Assembly: GCA_016212925.1 (NCBI GenBank)
Contig: JACRDF010000015.1
Span: 1-64,000 of the forward strand
From: Desulfomonile tiedjei
Lineage (GTDB): Bacteria; Desulfobacterota; Desulfomonilia; Desulfomonilales; Desulfomonilaceae
Length of the DNA: 64,000 bases
Direction: 5' to 3'
Position numbers and translations under genes: made by a program. A model generated the notes under the pieces. It made no database searches, was not told the origin of the DNA, and saw only the letters and a list, made by a program, of their open reading frames with translations. This document shows positions 33,406 to 42,570 of the stretch, one piece after another (within the stretch, counting starts at the first letter, position 1; each line of letters begins with the position of its first letter).

Positions 33406-34644
33406 ATGCGTGATGTGTTCATTGTTGGCACGGGAATGATCCGATTCGGCAAGTACAAAGACGAAACGGTTCGAACCATGGCCGAAAAGGCCATTCACCT
33501 GGCACTTGAAGACTCGGGGCTGCAAAAGCGGGACCTGAAGGCAGCTTTCTTCTCCAATACGTTCTGGGGGATGTTCACCAACCAACACTCGATCCGAGGT
33601 CAGGTTGTGCTCCGGGGAATGGGCATAGACAAGATACCGGTCACCAACGTGGAAAACGCCTGTGCGGGCGCTTCTACAGCTCTGCATCTGGCATATATGG
33701 GCGTCAGGGCCGGGATCTTTGATGTAGCGCTTGCAGTCGGCTCAGAGAAGATCACCTGTCCTAACAAGCTTCAGTCTTTGCAGGCTTATGCTTCGTGCAT
33801 GGACATGGAGAACTTCCAGTCGCACGTCCAGATGATCCTGGAGGTGGGCAAGTCGTTCGCCATCGAGCTGCCTCAGGACGATTCCGCACCGGGCCAGGGC
33901 AGGAGCATCTTCATGGACGCGTATGCAATGGGCGCTCGCTGGCACATGGACCGTTTCGGCTCCACTCAACGGCAACTGGCTGTGATTGCAGCGAAAAACC
34001 ACTTCCACGGTTCGCTTAATCCCCTTGCTCAGTATCAGAAGGCCATGACCGTTGAAGAGGTGCTCGCGGACCCTTCTGTCGCGTATCCTCTGACCAGGGC
34101 CATGTGTGCACCGGTGGGCGACGGCGCGGCCGCTGCCATAGTCTGTTCCGAGGATGTCCTGAGGAGGCTCGACAAAGCCCGACCGGTCAAAATACTTGCG
34201 TCGATACTGGGACAGGGCAGCGACAGGGATCTGGACGGCGTGGACATTGGCGAACGCCTGTCCAAAGAAGCGTATGAATTTGCAGGAGTGGGCCCGGAAG
34301 ATATTGACCTGGCAGAATTGCATGACGCGACCGCTTACGGTGAACTCCACCAGACAGAGGTCATGGGATTCTGTCCTCCCGGAGAAGGCGGACCTTTCGC
34401 CGAGTCCGGGGCCACGAAATTGGGCGGTAAGAAGCCCATCAACACATCCGGCGGTCTGGAATGCCGAGGCCATCCCATAGGAGCTTCAGGCCTGGCCCAG
34501 ATTTTCGAGTTGGCGGCTCAGCTTCGAGGGGACGCCGGAAAGCGTCAGGTGCCGGGAGCGAAGACAGCTCTAGCGGAGAACGGCGGCGGCAACATAGGCT
34601 TGGAAGAAGCGGCCATGTGCGTCCACATTCTGCAGAAAGTGTGA
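33406..34644 (+). CDS. SCP-x type thiolase
   Basis: A 412-residue thiolase of the SCP-x/lipid-transfer-protein branch. The acyl-accepting Cys86 lies in NVENACAGASTALHLAY, the HDAT motif (ELHDATAYGEL, His306) and the GHP motif (ECRGHPIGASGLAQIFEL, His356) are present, and it ends GAKTALAENGGGNIGLEEAAMCVHIL. These features indicate a catalytically competent thiolase rather than a DUF35-dependent aldolase, and no DUF35 partner is adjacent. GGAGG lies 8 bp upstream. It ends the ligase-dehydrogenase run; a terminator-like hairpin follows. The chain length or nature of the substrate is unknown. Confidence 0.9.
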   Translation: MRDVFIVGTGMIRFGKYKDETVRTMAEKAIHLALEDSGLQKRDLKAAFFSNTFWGMFTNQHSIRGQVVLRGMGIDKIPVTNVENACAGASTALHLAYMGVRAGIFDVALAVGSEKITCPNKLQSLQAYASCMDMENFQSHVQMILEVGKSFAIELPQDDSAPGQGRSIFMDAYAMGARWHMDRFGSTQRQLAVIAAKNHFHGSLNPLAQYQKAMTVEEVLADPSVAYPLTRAMCAPVGDGAAAAIVCSEDVLRRLDKARPVKILASILGQGSDRDLDGVDIGERLSKEAYEFAGVGPEDIDLAELHDATAYGELHQTEVMGFCPPGEGGPFAESGATKLGGKKPINTSGGLECRGHPIGASGLAQIFELAAQLRGDAGKRQVPGAKTALAENGGGNIGLEEAAMCVHILQKV

Positions 34645-34660
34645 GAGGGGTTGCGCCTGA

Positions 34661-34697
34661 CTTCCCCCCTCTTTCAAAGAGGAGTGAGGGGGATTTT
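34661..34697 (+). terminator. Hairpin with T-run after the thiolase gene
   Basis: CCCCCCTCTTT is followed by AAAGAGGAGTGAGGGGG and ATTTTG, 17 bp after the thiolase stop. It looks like a rho-independent terminator but also matches the style of the common 'ccccctcttt...gagggggatttt' interspersed repeat. Confidence 0.5.
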
Positions 34698-34833
34698 GAC
34701 GGTCGACCATAAATCTACTCTCACCTAGATCATTCCCTTGACCGCGAACTGGCATGAGACGACTACTTGAATGAAAGCGAATTGTCCGGCGACCTCTGAC
34801 CTGCATTGTTTCTTTTCGTAATAGGAGACATTG

Positions 34834-35610
34834 ATGAAGGACAAGAAAACCATTCTCATCACGGGTGCGGCCTCGGGCATTGGACGTGAAACCGCCCTTC
34901 TGTTCGCCCGGAAAGGCTGGTTTGTGGGGTTATTGGATATAAGTGAAGAGGGATTGAAATCACTTCGGGCCGAAATCGGTGATTGCAATTGTCACGCTCA
35001 ATATATGGATGTGGCCGATCCCGTCAGCGTTCAAGAGGCGGTGGATGCCTTTGCGCAGCTCACCGGCGGCTCGATGCACGTACTGTTCAACAACGCTGGA
35101 GTCATCAGTTTCGGGCGCTTTGACAACGTCGACATAGCAAAGCAACTCAGAACCGTGGACGTTAACCTGAAGGGCGTGCTCAACTGCACGTATATGGCCT
35201 TGAGATATCTAAAGGCGACACCCGGTGCCAGGATAATAAACATGGCATCCACGTCGGCCATGTACGGTGTTCCCGATCTCTCCGTATATTCAGCGACCAA
35301 GCATGCCATGTGCGCCTTGACCGAAGCCTGGGACATCGAATTTGAGCAATACGACGTGACGGTCAGTGACATCCTGGCGCCGTACGTGAGAACTCCTCTA
35401 TTGGATGTTCCGGATACGGTCTACAGTATTGAGAAAATGGGCGTGAAAATTGAACCCGAAACAGTGGCAAAAACAGTCTGGAAAGCGGTTCACGGCAAAA
35501 GGCTCCATCGCAAGATGGGTATTTCCACTTATCTTCTCAACGCGCTATTCTGGGCGGCCCCGTTCCTGAGAAGACCGGTAGTGAAGTCCCTTACCATGCC
35601 TCCAGATTGA
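34834..35610 (+). CDS. Short-chain dehydrogenase/reductase
   Basis: A 258-residue classical SDR. The start is taken as ATG 34834, with TAGGAGA 6 bp upstream (TTG 34831 is too close). The cofactor motif is TGAASGIGRE, followed by the NNAGV motif, Ser in MASTSAMYG and the YSATK active site (Tyr, Lys). The C-terminal part has a hydrophobic end (LNALFWAAPFLRRPVVKSL) that may associate with membrane. It is separated from the thiolase gene by a hairpin but is in the same direction, so it may be read through. It would oxidise or reduce a hydroxyl of the acyl intermediate; specificity is not readable. Confidence 0.88.
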   Translation: MKDKKTILITGAASGIGRETALLFARKGWFVGLLDISEEGLKSLRAEIGDCNCHAQYMDVADPVSVQEAVDAFAQLTGGSMHVLFNNAGVISFGRFDNVDIAKQLRTVDVNLKGVLNCTYMALRYLKATPGARIINMASTSAMYGVPDLSVYSATKHAMCALTEAWDIEFEQYDVTVSDILAPYVRTPLLDVPDTVYSIEKMGVKIEPETVAKTVWKAVHGKRLHRKMGISTYLLNALFWAAPFLRRPVVKSLTMPPD

Positions 35611-35614
35611 TGAC

Positions 35615-36739
35615 CTAGTGAATGTCGTTGATGAAAGTCTCGAATCCTCGTTTGCCCGTGGAAACCACTTTCCCGTCCACCCACGTGATGTCTCCGCTGT
35701 GCTCAAGGATTTCGCAGTGGCTCAACACTTCGTCCAGCGCCAGGTTGATGCCGAAGCCGTTTAGCAACTGAGGCTGGAAATGTCCGTGCGCGATCTCAAC
35801 AGGTGTCATGGGCTGGGAGCCTACAAGGCCCAGGATGTCCGAGCACCGCTGTATGTGGTGTTGGATCAATTCATCGCACCGGACACTAAGGGTCAGCACA
35901 TTGCACCGGCCATTGGAAAACAATCTGTGGGCCGGCAACCCCACCAGTCCGGGAACTCTTCTCGAAACTTCACGCAATCTTTTCACTGACCGGATGTACG
36001 CGCGCAGACCATAGAGCTGGGCTGCTTCATCATAGCGGGAAGGCAGCACCCTTTGTGCGGCCTCGAAGTGCTGCTCTCTCGTGGGGTGTGGCGTAATCTC
36101 GGGGAGAATCATGTCGCCGGTCAACATCACTTCATCGTCGATGACAAAGGCAAGGCAGTCCGGCGAGTGCCCGGGAACGTGGAGGACAGATATCCCCTGA
36201 CCAAGATCGTAATTCTCGTCACAAATGGGGGTAACATTAAGCGTCTCCCGCTCTCTGTGGTAGTCATGGCAGTTTTTCTGAGTAAAGCTGTTGGGCATGG
36301 GGCAGCGCCAGCACGAAGCGGGGTAATTGGATACTTCGGGCAAGGGCGCTTGGGAGGGCGCAACAGCAGCAAGGGTCTGATACGTTTCGTGAGCTTTGAT
36401 TTCCACCCCGGCTGCCTGAGTCAAAGCGAACAGGCCGCCGTCATGATCTTCGTGCCCGTGGCTAAGTACCACGGAATCGAGTTTGTTGGCCGGGATGCCC
36501 ACGAATTCCATCATTTCCATCAGACTTGAAGCCATCCCCCGCCTTCCCGCGTCCACGAGAAAAGGCCTATCCGATGCGATTAGGTAGTTCCAAGTGGGGC
36601 CCACGTCCCAGTCGCCCGAGTACACATTCTTCGTGGCAAGTGCAAAAATATCGCGGCCGGTGGATACGGAGATCTTTACGATCATGCCGTTGCGGTATTC
36701 ATCTCCCGGGTTCACAATTGTAATGCGATCGTCCAGCAT
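35615..36739 (-). CDS. MBL-fold metallo-hydrolase
   Basis: A 374-residue metallo-beta-lactamase-fold protein. The dinuclear metal signature is SHGHEDHDGG with His94, His96, Asp98 and His99, and a second metal His lies in HVPGHSPDCLAF. It is followed by DDEVMLTGD (bridging Asp). GGAGG lies 6 bp before the ATG at 36739. Family members hydrolyse thioesters, lactones, sulfate esters or glyoxalase-type substrates. Convergent placement next to the SDR and thiolase genes suggests an acyl-CoA or thioester substrate, but this is inference from context. Confidence 0.88.
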   Translation of the reverse strand: MLDDRITIVNPGDEYRNGMIVKISVSTGRDIFALATKNVYSGDWDVGPTWNYLIASDRPFLVDAGRRGMASSLMEMMEFVGIPANKLDSVVLSHGHEDHDGGLFALTQAAGVEIKAHETYQTLAAVAPSQAPLPEVSNYPASCWRCPMPNSFTQKNCHDYHRERETLNVTPICDENYDLGQGISVLHVPGHSPDCLAFVIDDEVMLTGDMILPEITPHPTREQHFEAAQRVLPSRYDEAAQLYGLRAYIRSVKRLREVSRRVPGLVGLPAHRLFSNGRCNVLTLSVRCDELIQHHIQRCSDILGLVGSQPMTPVEIAHGHFQPQLLNGFGINLALDEVLSHCEILEHSGDITWVDGKVVSTGKRGFETFINDIH

Positions 36740-37124
36740 TCAAGCCTCCAATGAACCTGACACGAGCCGGTAATCTCCGGCTCTCTGTAAAAGGATACCT
36801 TATTCCAGCATGCCCCATGTTTCAAGGGCAGCGCAATGGTGCTAATTAACCTCGAACGGAATTATGCACTGGGCAAAGAAGAGACTGCTTAGCTTTTCAT
36901 CATCCAGACCTGCATCTTCTACTCCTGTAGGGGCGCATGGCGTGCGCCCGCATTGGGGCGACCACCGGTCGCCCCTACAGGAGCAAGAAACGAGAACAAG
37001 CGCGGATACCCTGTGATCGAAGCGATAATTTCCACGGAAGTGGAGCATTCTTTGTAAAGTGAACAATTCCGACTTCGAATATCTCGCTAAGCTAAGCGAA
37101 TCCTTTCGGCCTGGCAGGCAGGGC
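36740..37124. other. Intergenic region with a palindromic repeat
   Basis: 385 bp between the MBL gene start and the YhhN gene stop, both on the minus strand. It contains the CCTGTAGGGGCG repeat at 36924-36981 and should hold the promoter for the MBL gene near 36760-36840. No gene is seen. Confidence 0.5.
36924..36981. repeat. TGTAGGGGCG palindromic repeat
   Basis: CCTGTAGGGGCG at 36924 pairs with CGCCCCTACAGG ending at 36981, with a nested GGGCGCATGGCGTGCGCCC. It has the same termini as the copies at 19598, 27396 and 45489. Confidence 0.8.
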
Positions 37125-37778
37125 CTACCTGATCAATCCCACAGAGAATGCAAGTAGAAACTGCCCTGCATAATAGAGCGGCAATCCCAGGAGTCGGTTT
37201 GCGAATTGATTCTTCACGAACCTGTCCCTGGCCACAAAGACATCGGAAAAGTAAAAGCACAATGCCCCGATTAACAATGTCCAGGCTCCTCCGGCTTTCA
37301 CCGCAGGATTGAGGAAAGCAACCCATGCTGCGGCCAACATCACGCTGATCACTATCACATAGAATAGGACGGGGACCAGCATAGCTCCCAGGTGCGGGCG
37401 AAGCCACCAGAAAACCCCAACGCTGGCAGCGGCTATCAGCAAGTGTGCCGGTGTAACCCATGCCGCCGGCTCGGAAAGGCGAGCAAAAGCGACTATGTAC
37501 AGGATGTGGCCGACCAGAAACGCCACCAGCCCGGCTTTGAACGCCTTGTTGCCCGGTAGGGCCAGACACACGTCCCCTATCAGGCCCCAAACAAGTCCCG
37601 CAAGTATCCAGTGATAATATGACTGATCAGGGTGAGGCTGAATCAGAGCAACGGCTACGAAGAGGACAGAAAGCGGCGTTTTGAAAAGAAGGATCGATCG
37701 CGGGCTTTCTCTCTTCTCCGCGATCAGAAGTCCCGCCATCAGACCCAGTGCAACCAATAGAATAATAATGTCTATCAT
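37125..37778 (-). CDS. YhhN/TMEM86-family membrane protein (lysoplasmalogenase-like)
   Basis: A 217-residue polytopic protein with seven or eight hydrophobic helices. The start at ATG 37778 is chosen because GGAGG lies 3 bp upstream and the first helix (MIDIIILLVALGLMAGLLIAE) begins there. Family features are KTPLSVLFVAVALIQ, WGLIGDVCLALPGNKAFKAGLVAFLVGHILYIVAF and GALCFYFSDVFVARDRFV; the paired Asp residues in GDVCL and SDVFVARD are the conserved acids of the family. Characterised members hydrolyse the vinyl ether of lysoplasmalogens. That is a plausible role in an anaerobe that may contain plasmalogens, but unproven here. The enoyl-CoA hydratase gene lies 65 bp upstream on the same strand. 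Confidence 0.85.
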   Translation of the reverse strand: MIDIIILLVALGLMAGLLIAEKRESPRSILLFKTPLSVLFVAVALIQPHPDQSYYHWILAGLVWGLIGDVCLALPGNKAFKAGLVAFLVGHILYIVAFARLSEPAAWVTPAHLLIAAASVGVFWWLRPHLGAMLVPVLFYVIVISVMLAAAWVAFLNPAVKAGGAWTLLIGALCFYFSDVFVARDRFVKNQFANRLLGLPLYYAGQFLLAFSVGLIR

Positions 37779-37843
37779 CCGACCTCCAACTCTCAGCCTG
37801 ATGGGCGCTGCCTTAAAGTGTCGTGGCGCTCCATGGCATTCGA

Positions 37844-38638
37844 TCAATTCCCTTTGAATGTGCCTTTGCGTTTCTCGAAATAGGCAGAGACCGCCTCACT
37901 GTGGTCTTGAGTTGTCTGGCACAGGATAAACTGGTCGGTCTCCATGTAACTGGCCACGCTATCCAGCGCATTGGTAACCGCGTTGACCGCCTGCTTGGTC
38001 ATTTTCACCGGCAAAGGAGGCATTTCCGAGACCTTATTGGCCACGTTCATGGCTTGTGACGAGGCCTCGCCTTTTCTCGCCGGAAAATCGGCCAGCCCCC
38101 AATTGAAGGCCGTCTCGTTACCGATCTTCTCGGCCAGGATAACTATTTGTTTGGCCCTCGCGGGGCCCACCAGGTGCACGAGGCGGGGGAGCGTCTGCCA
38201 GCTCATATTCATGCCCAGACCCAATTCCGGCACCCTGAAAAAAGCACCGTCAGCCATCACCCTGAAGTCGCATGAAACGGCAAGTGAGACGCCTCCGCCA
38301 ATGCAATGGCCCTCGATGGCCGCTATGGTAACCTGCTGCATTTCTTCCCACGCGCGGCACATTTTAGGCCCGAACCCCACCAGCCTTCGCCTTTCTCCCA
38401 ACGGGGCCTGCGTGGCCTCGATCACTTTAGGATCCCGCAGGTCCAGTCCCGCGCTGAAAGCTGTTGGGGAACCGGTCAGAACCACCACGGTGGTGTCGAG
38501 GTCGTCCTCGAAAGATCGGGCCGCCTCGGTAAGTTCTCTCATTAGGTCTAAAGACAGGGCATTGAGGTTGTCCGAACGATCGAATTTCACAACGGCCACC
38601 GGGCCTGATCTGTTGATTTCAACGTGTTTCCAGTCCAT
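37844..38638 (-). CDS. Enoyl-CoA hydratase/isomerase family protein
   Basis: A 264-residue crotonase-fold protein. The CoA-binding and oxyanion-hole segments GSPTAFSAGLDLRD and IEGHCIGGGVSLAVSCDFRVMADGAFFRVPELGLG are intact. Of the two hydratase glutamates, one aligns within FRVPELGLG; the first position is less certain, so hydratase and isomerase cannot be separated. The C-terminus ends in SAYFEKRKGTFKGN, the usual SEAVxAFxEKRKPxFxG tail. It is transcribed divergently from the TAXI-TRAP genes and would complement the acyl-CoA dehydrogenase and thiolase encoded some kb away. Confidence 0.9.
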   Translation of the reverse strand: MDWKHVEINRSGPVAVVKFDRSDNLNALSLDLMRELTEAARSFEDDLDTTVVVLTGSPTAFSAGLDLRDPKVIEATQAPLGERRRLVGFGPKMCRAWEEMQQVTIAAIEGHCIGGGVSLAVSCDFRVMADGAFFRVPELGLGMNMSWQTLPRLVHLVGPARAKQIVILAEKIGNETAFNWGLADFPARKGEASSQAMNVANKVSEMPPLPVKMTKQAVNAVTNALDSVASYMETDQFILCQTTQDHSEAVSAYFEKRKGTFKGN

Positions 38639-39133
38639 GTGAACGGCCTCTTTCTTAAAGACACGGGTCGGATTGGGTATTGATCGAAAGCGTCGCGCCG
38701 GGCACAGAGGTATTGGCCGGAATCAAACTCGCCCCTGAATTCCTGATTACCTTTGAACTCGAATATACCATTGAACCGAGCAAACCAAACGCTGTAAAAT
38801 TGCCGCCCCCATCAGGTCGCGCAAGTACGGTATCTCGGCCCTTCGCCGGGCAGGCAACTGCTGTGATACCGATGCCCTTTCCAAGAAGTGACATCAACGA
38901 TGGCCGGCAGGGACGCCGGCCCTACGAAACCCGGCCAAATGCCATGTGTGCCAAATCATTGATGCCGATGCGCGTTCAAAGATTCGACATCGGGTTAAGT
39001 CGGTCTCGCAATGTTCCTCGTATGAAAGCGCATCGGTTTAAGTGAATGATAAAACACTTACCCAAGAACTTCTTTTTCATTGGCTGGAAGTGTGGTATTG
39101 GGGCTCAATAAGAACATGACCGGAGATTCCAAC
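38639..39133. other. Divergent intergenic region
   Basis: 495 bp between the enoyl-CoA hydratase gene (minus) and the TAXI-TRAP operon (plus). The only structure I see is the short palindrome at 38902-38921; the remainder must contain both promoters. No gene is supported. Confidence 0.4.
38902..38921. repeat. Short GC-rich palindrome
   Basis: GGCCGGC (38902-38908), AGGGAC, GCCGGCC (38915-38921) is a perfect inverted repeat of the same kind as the hairpin at 28446-28474. Confidence 0.6.
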
Positions 39134-40138
39134 ATGCGTAAACTAATCGAGTGGACACTGGTTTTTCTCGTTTGCTTGGCGTTTCCACTAAGTGTAGGAG
39201 CGGCTCCCGGAAACGTGTCAAAAGAGAAGCCCTGGAAACCCGGTGAAAGCATCGAATTGATAATGGCCAGCGGCGGCACCGGCGGCACGTACTACCCCTT
39301 GGCCGGAGGAATTGCCAAGCTCTGGAAGGACGCCATACCGGGAGCGAATGTAACCGTACAGGCTACAGGGGCTTCCGTAGCCAACGTCAGGCTACTCGGG
39401 AAGAACGAGGTGGATTTCGCGCTAATTCAGAATGATATCGCCGAGTACGGTCGAACCGGCACGGAATCCTTTGCCGACAAGAAAGAGAAATATACCAATT
39501 ACGTGGCCATTGGGGCGCTCTATCCGGAAGCGGTGCAAATCGTGGTGCGCTCCAACAGCCCCATCCGCGGAATCGAGGACCTCAAGGGTAAGACCGTGGT
39601 GGTAGGCGCTGCGGCTTCCGGCACAGAGCTGGCTTCGCGGCAGATACTGAATGCCTACGGGCTGACCTACGGGGAGAAGAAGGACATCAAGCCGCTCTTC
39701 TTGGGGTTTGCCGAAGGCGCCACGGCCTTGAGAGAAAATTCCGCGGACGCCCTGGTGATAGTGGCCGGAATTCCAAACGCGGCTCTGGCCGATGTCCAGA
39801 CAGTTACACCGATCCGCCTGCTGCCTATTGACGTAAACAAACTCCGCAAGGAACATCCATTTTACGTTGAATTTCCGGTGCCCGCGGGCACGTACAAAGG
39901 TTTGGACTCGGACGTGGCGGTGGTCGCGCTCAAGGCGATGCTCGTGGTACGAGACGAGATCAATAGTCAATTGGTATACGAAATGACCAAGGCCCTATTC
40001 GAAAAAGCCGGTTCTATCGGCCATGCCAAGGCCAAGGAGTTCGACGCGAAGCTCGCAGCCCAGGGCGTCACAATACCCTTTCATCCGGGAGCAGCCCAGT
40101 ATTTCAAGGAGAAAGGAATCGAGACCAAATTACCGTAA
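39134..40138 (+). CDS. TAXI-family TRAP transporter solute-binding protein
   Basis: A 334-residue periplasmic binding protein. The start is ATG 39134 (GGAG 6 bp upstream), which begins a clean signal peptide (MRKLIEWTLVFLVCLAFPLSVGA). The TAXI family signature is present: IMASGGTGGTYYPLAGGIAKLW, VTVQATGASVANVRLL, DFALIQNDIAEYG, then VQIVVRSNSPIRGIEDLKGKTVVVGAAASGTELASRQIL. Ligands of this family include glutamate, dicarboxylates and other organic acids; the ligand is not predictable here. It precedes DUF1850 and the fused permease genes. Confidence 0.93.
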   Translation: MRKLIEWTLVFLVCLAFPLSVGAAPGNVSKEKPWKPGESIELIMASGGTGGTYYPLAGGIAKLWKDAIPGANVTVQATGASVANVRLLGKNEVDFALIQNDIAEYGRTGTESFADKKEKYTNYVAIGALYPEAVQIVVRSNSPIRGIEDLKGKTVVVGAAASGTELASRQILNAYGLTYGEKKDIKPLFLGFAEGATALRENSADALVIVAGIPNAALADVQTVTPIRLLPIDVNKLRKEHPFYVEFPVPAGTYKGLDSDVAVVALKAMLVVRDEINSQLVYEMTKALFEKAGSIGHAKAKEFDAKLAAQGVTIPFHPGAAQYFKEKGIETKLP

Positions 40139-40142
40139 CCGT

Positions 40143-40646
40143 GTGCTTGTGGGTGCGGGGATTCTGTCTCTAGCCGTCTTATGCTACCCCGTAACATCGC
40201 TCACTATCCACCGAGCCGGAGAGAGCTGTCCCCTCTGGGCTATTCCTGCTTCCGTGGGCGCAAAGTTTAGCCTCACGTGGATTCATACGGTTAGCAAACG
40301 AGCGGTCGCTGAAACTTACGTAATTGATGGGGACGGCCGGATCTGCTTGACGGAGATGGTTTTTGACCACGAAGGCCCCGGCTTGCCGTCCAACCCGGAA
40401 CCGGGAACCATATGGCGAATGCAAGACGGGAGGGTGAGCGTTACAGGGTACTCTCGATGCCTGGAGGAACTGAACCTCGGGGTCTCGCCGTTCGGCCATC
40501 GCCTGGAGACCGGCCTTCGGGACTGCAACCTGGTGAGCGAGGTAGGCCCTGATCGCCTGGCACGCCTGGCGTTTGAACGGGTTCCGCTGATCTTGATTGT
40601 CTTTGCCGAGGTTTGGCAGTGGCGGCACAGCCTGAGCAGATCCTGA
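40143..40646 (+). CDS. DUF1850 protein of a TAXI-TRAP transporter
   Basis: About 167 residues. GTG 40143, 4 bp after the upstream stop, is the likeliest start (GTG 40149 is possible). An N-terminal hydrophobic segment (VLVGAGILSLAVLCYPVTSL) is followed by the DUF1850 core: WAIPASVGAKFSLTWIHTVSKRAVAETYVID, TEMVFDHEGPGLPSNP, WRMQDGRVSVTGYSR. It ends in a second hydrophobic stretch and overlaps the permease gene by 28 bp. Proteins of this family are encoded between TAXI binding proteins and 4TM-12TM permeases; their role in transport is unknown. Translation looks coupled to both neighbours. Confidence 0.8.
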   Translation: MLVGAGILSLAVLCYPVTSLTIHRAGESCPLWAIPASVGAKFSLTWIHTVSKRAVAETYVIDGDGRICLTEMVFDHEGPGLPSNPEPGTIWRMQDGRVSVTGYSRCLEELNLGVSPFGHRLETGLRDCNLVSEVGPDRLARLAFERVPLILIVFAEVWQWRHSLSRS

Positions 40647-42565
40647 AACCTAATCCAGACGTGCTCCAGGCACTGGATCGCGAATCCGCATTCCGGCGGT
40701 TGCGAGGTCCGTGGGCGATAATCGTCCTGCTCGCCAGCGTTGGCCTGGCCTCGTTCCAACTATTCACCGCTGCCACACTCCCACTTGCGCCGCAATTACA
40801 GCGCTCGATCCATCTGGCCCTGGGGCTGGGGCTCATATTCCTCCTGTATCCCGTCCGCAGCCGAGATTTTCATCGCGAGGCACCGCCCTGGTATGACGTG
40901 CTGCTCGCTCTCGCGGGCTTGGGAGCAGGCTTCTATCACGTGATCTTCTATCATGAACTCCTGGCCAGAGCCGGAGTCAACACCACCGCGGACTTTGTTG
41001 TGGCGGGGATTGCGGTAATGCTGGTGCTGGAAGCGACCCGCCGAGTGGCCGGTTGGCCCATGATCATTGTAGCTTCAGCCTTTCTGGCCTATGCCCTTTG
41101 GGGCAACTACCTCCCGGGACTGTTCGCACACCGGGGCCTGTCTCTACAGCGCGTGTTGGAGCATTCGTACCTCGGCCTGGAGGGAATCATGGGGATTCCC
41201 CTTGGAGTGTCGGCCACCGTGATATTCATCTATCTTCTTTTTGCCCAGGTGCTGGAGAAAACGGGCATTCGTCAATTTTTTATAGATATCGCCATGGCGC
41301 TGACTGGAAGGAGCCCTGGAGGTCCGGCCAAAGCGGCGGTGGTTTCCAGCGCTTTCGAGGGGACCATTTCAGGCTCGTCCATTGCCAATACCGCGGGCTC
41401 CGGCTCTTTCACCATTCCCATGATGAAGAGCCTGGGTTATCGTCCGGAGTTTGCAGCGGCTGTGGAAGCCTCCGCATCGACGGGCGGCCAGATCATGCCA
41501 CCGGTCATGGGAGCGGCTGCCTTTGTCATGGTTGAGTTCCTGAACATGTCGTACATCGACATTGCCAAGGCTGCGGCAATTCCGGCTGTCCTTTACTTCA
41601 CCGGCGTTTTTCTCATGGTGCATTTCGAGGCGCTTCGAGAGGGGCTGAAGGGATTACCGAGCCAAAGTCTGCCGAAGCTGACGGAAGTCATGCTCAGACG
41701 GGGTTACCTTATTTTGCCGCTGGTGCTGATCTTCTGGCTGCTGGATTCCGGTTTCAGTGCCGCGAAGGCTGCGGTCTGGTCCATGGCTCTGGCCTTGGTG
41801 CTGGGATTCTTCAGGCGAGACACCCGGATGGGGCTGCGGGACCTTTTCCGGATCATGGAATCGGCCGCGCGGTCCGCTTTGCCGGTTATCGCCGCGTGCG
41901 CGGCTGCGGGGATCATTGTCGGGGTGGTGACCTTGACGGGTATCGGTCTCAAGCTGTCGGCCAACATGGTGGACCTTGCAGGTGACCGACTGCTCCTGGC
42001 CCTTGTGTTCACCATGTTCGCGTCCCTGGTCCTGGGAATGGGTATTCCTACCACGGCCACGTATATAGTCCTTGCCACCATGGCAGCGCCTGCCTTGGAA
42101 AAGCTGGGCGTGGCGCCTCTTGCAGCGCATCTGTTCGTGTTCTACTTCGGGGTCGTGGCCGACATCACTCCGCCTGTAGCCCTTGCAGTATATGCCGGGG
42201 CTGCCATCGCGAACTCCAATCCGTGGAAGACCGGGATCGAGGCGGTGAAGCTCTCACTGGGCGCTTTCCTGGTACCGTACATCTTTGCCCTGTCGCCCGT
42301 AATGGTCCTGATAGGAGCTACACCACTCCACGTTGCGCAAATGCTGTTGACCTCCGTTCTCGGCATGACTGCCCTGAGCGCGGGGGTGGCAGGCTATTGG
42401 ACCGTCAGCCTCTGGCGCACGGAGCGGCTGGCTCTTGGGGCTGGGGGCCTTCTACTGATAGATCCAGGCGTGCTGACCGACTTCTTGGGGGCCGGAATCG
42501 TGGTGGGGGTGTATCTGTTTCAGCGGAGACGCGCGACGCGAAGTGCGAAGACAGTGGAGGATTGA
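40619..42565 (+). CDS. TRAP transporter permease (fused small and large subunits)
   Basis: About 648 residues from GTG 40619 (a TTG at 40613 is an alternative). It is the fused 4TM/12TM permease characteristic of TAXI-TRAP systems, with about 16-18 hydrophobic helices. The DctM-like part shows GGPAKAAVVSSAFEGTISGSSIANTAGSGSFTIPMMKSLGY, STGGQIMPPVMGAAAFVM and the later LGMGIPTTATYIVLATMAAPALEKLG / PPVALAVYAGAAIANSNPWKTGIEAVKL. Uptake is driven by an ion gradient, probably Na+. With the binding protein and DUF1850 it makes a complete transporter. Confidence 0.93.
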   Translation: MAAQPEQILKPNPDVLQALDRESAFRRLRGPWAIIVLLASVGLASFQLFTAATLPLAPQLQRSIHLALGLGLIFLLYPVRSRDFHREAPPWYDVLLALAGLGAGFYHVIFYHELLARAGVNTTADFVVAGIAVMLVLEATRRVAGWPMIIVASAFLAYALWGNYLPGLFAHRGLSLQRVLEHSYLGLEGIMGIPLGVSATVIFIYLLFAQVLEKTGIRQFFIDIAMALTGRSPGGPAKAAVVSSAFEGTISGSSIANTAGSGSFTIPMMKSLGYRPEFAAAVEASASTGGQIMPPVMGAAAFVMVEFLNMSYIDIAKAAAIPAVLYFTGVFLMVHFEALREGLKGLPSQSLPKLTEVMLRRGYLILPLVLIFWLLDSGFSAAKAAVWSMALALVLGFFRRDTRMGLRDLFRIMESAARSALPVIAACAAAGIIVGVVTLTGIGLKLSANMVDLAGDRLLLALVFTMFASLVLGMGIPTTATYIVLATMAAPALEKLGVAPLAAHLFVFYFGVVADITPPVALAVYAGAAIANSNPWKTGIEAVKLSLGAFLVPYIFALSPVMVLIGATPLHVAQMLLTSVLGMTALSAGVAGYWTVSLWRTERLALGAGGLLLIDPGVLTDFLGAGIVVGVYLFQRRRATRSAKTVED

Positions 42566-42570
42566 CGCTG

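Noticed and set aside
33406-34644. SCP-x thiolase as a DUF35-dependent steroid side-chain aldolase
   Set aside because: The thiolase cysteine and the late histidines are intact and no DUF35 partner gene is adjacent, so an ordinary thiolase is the simpler reading.
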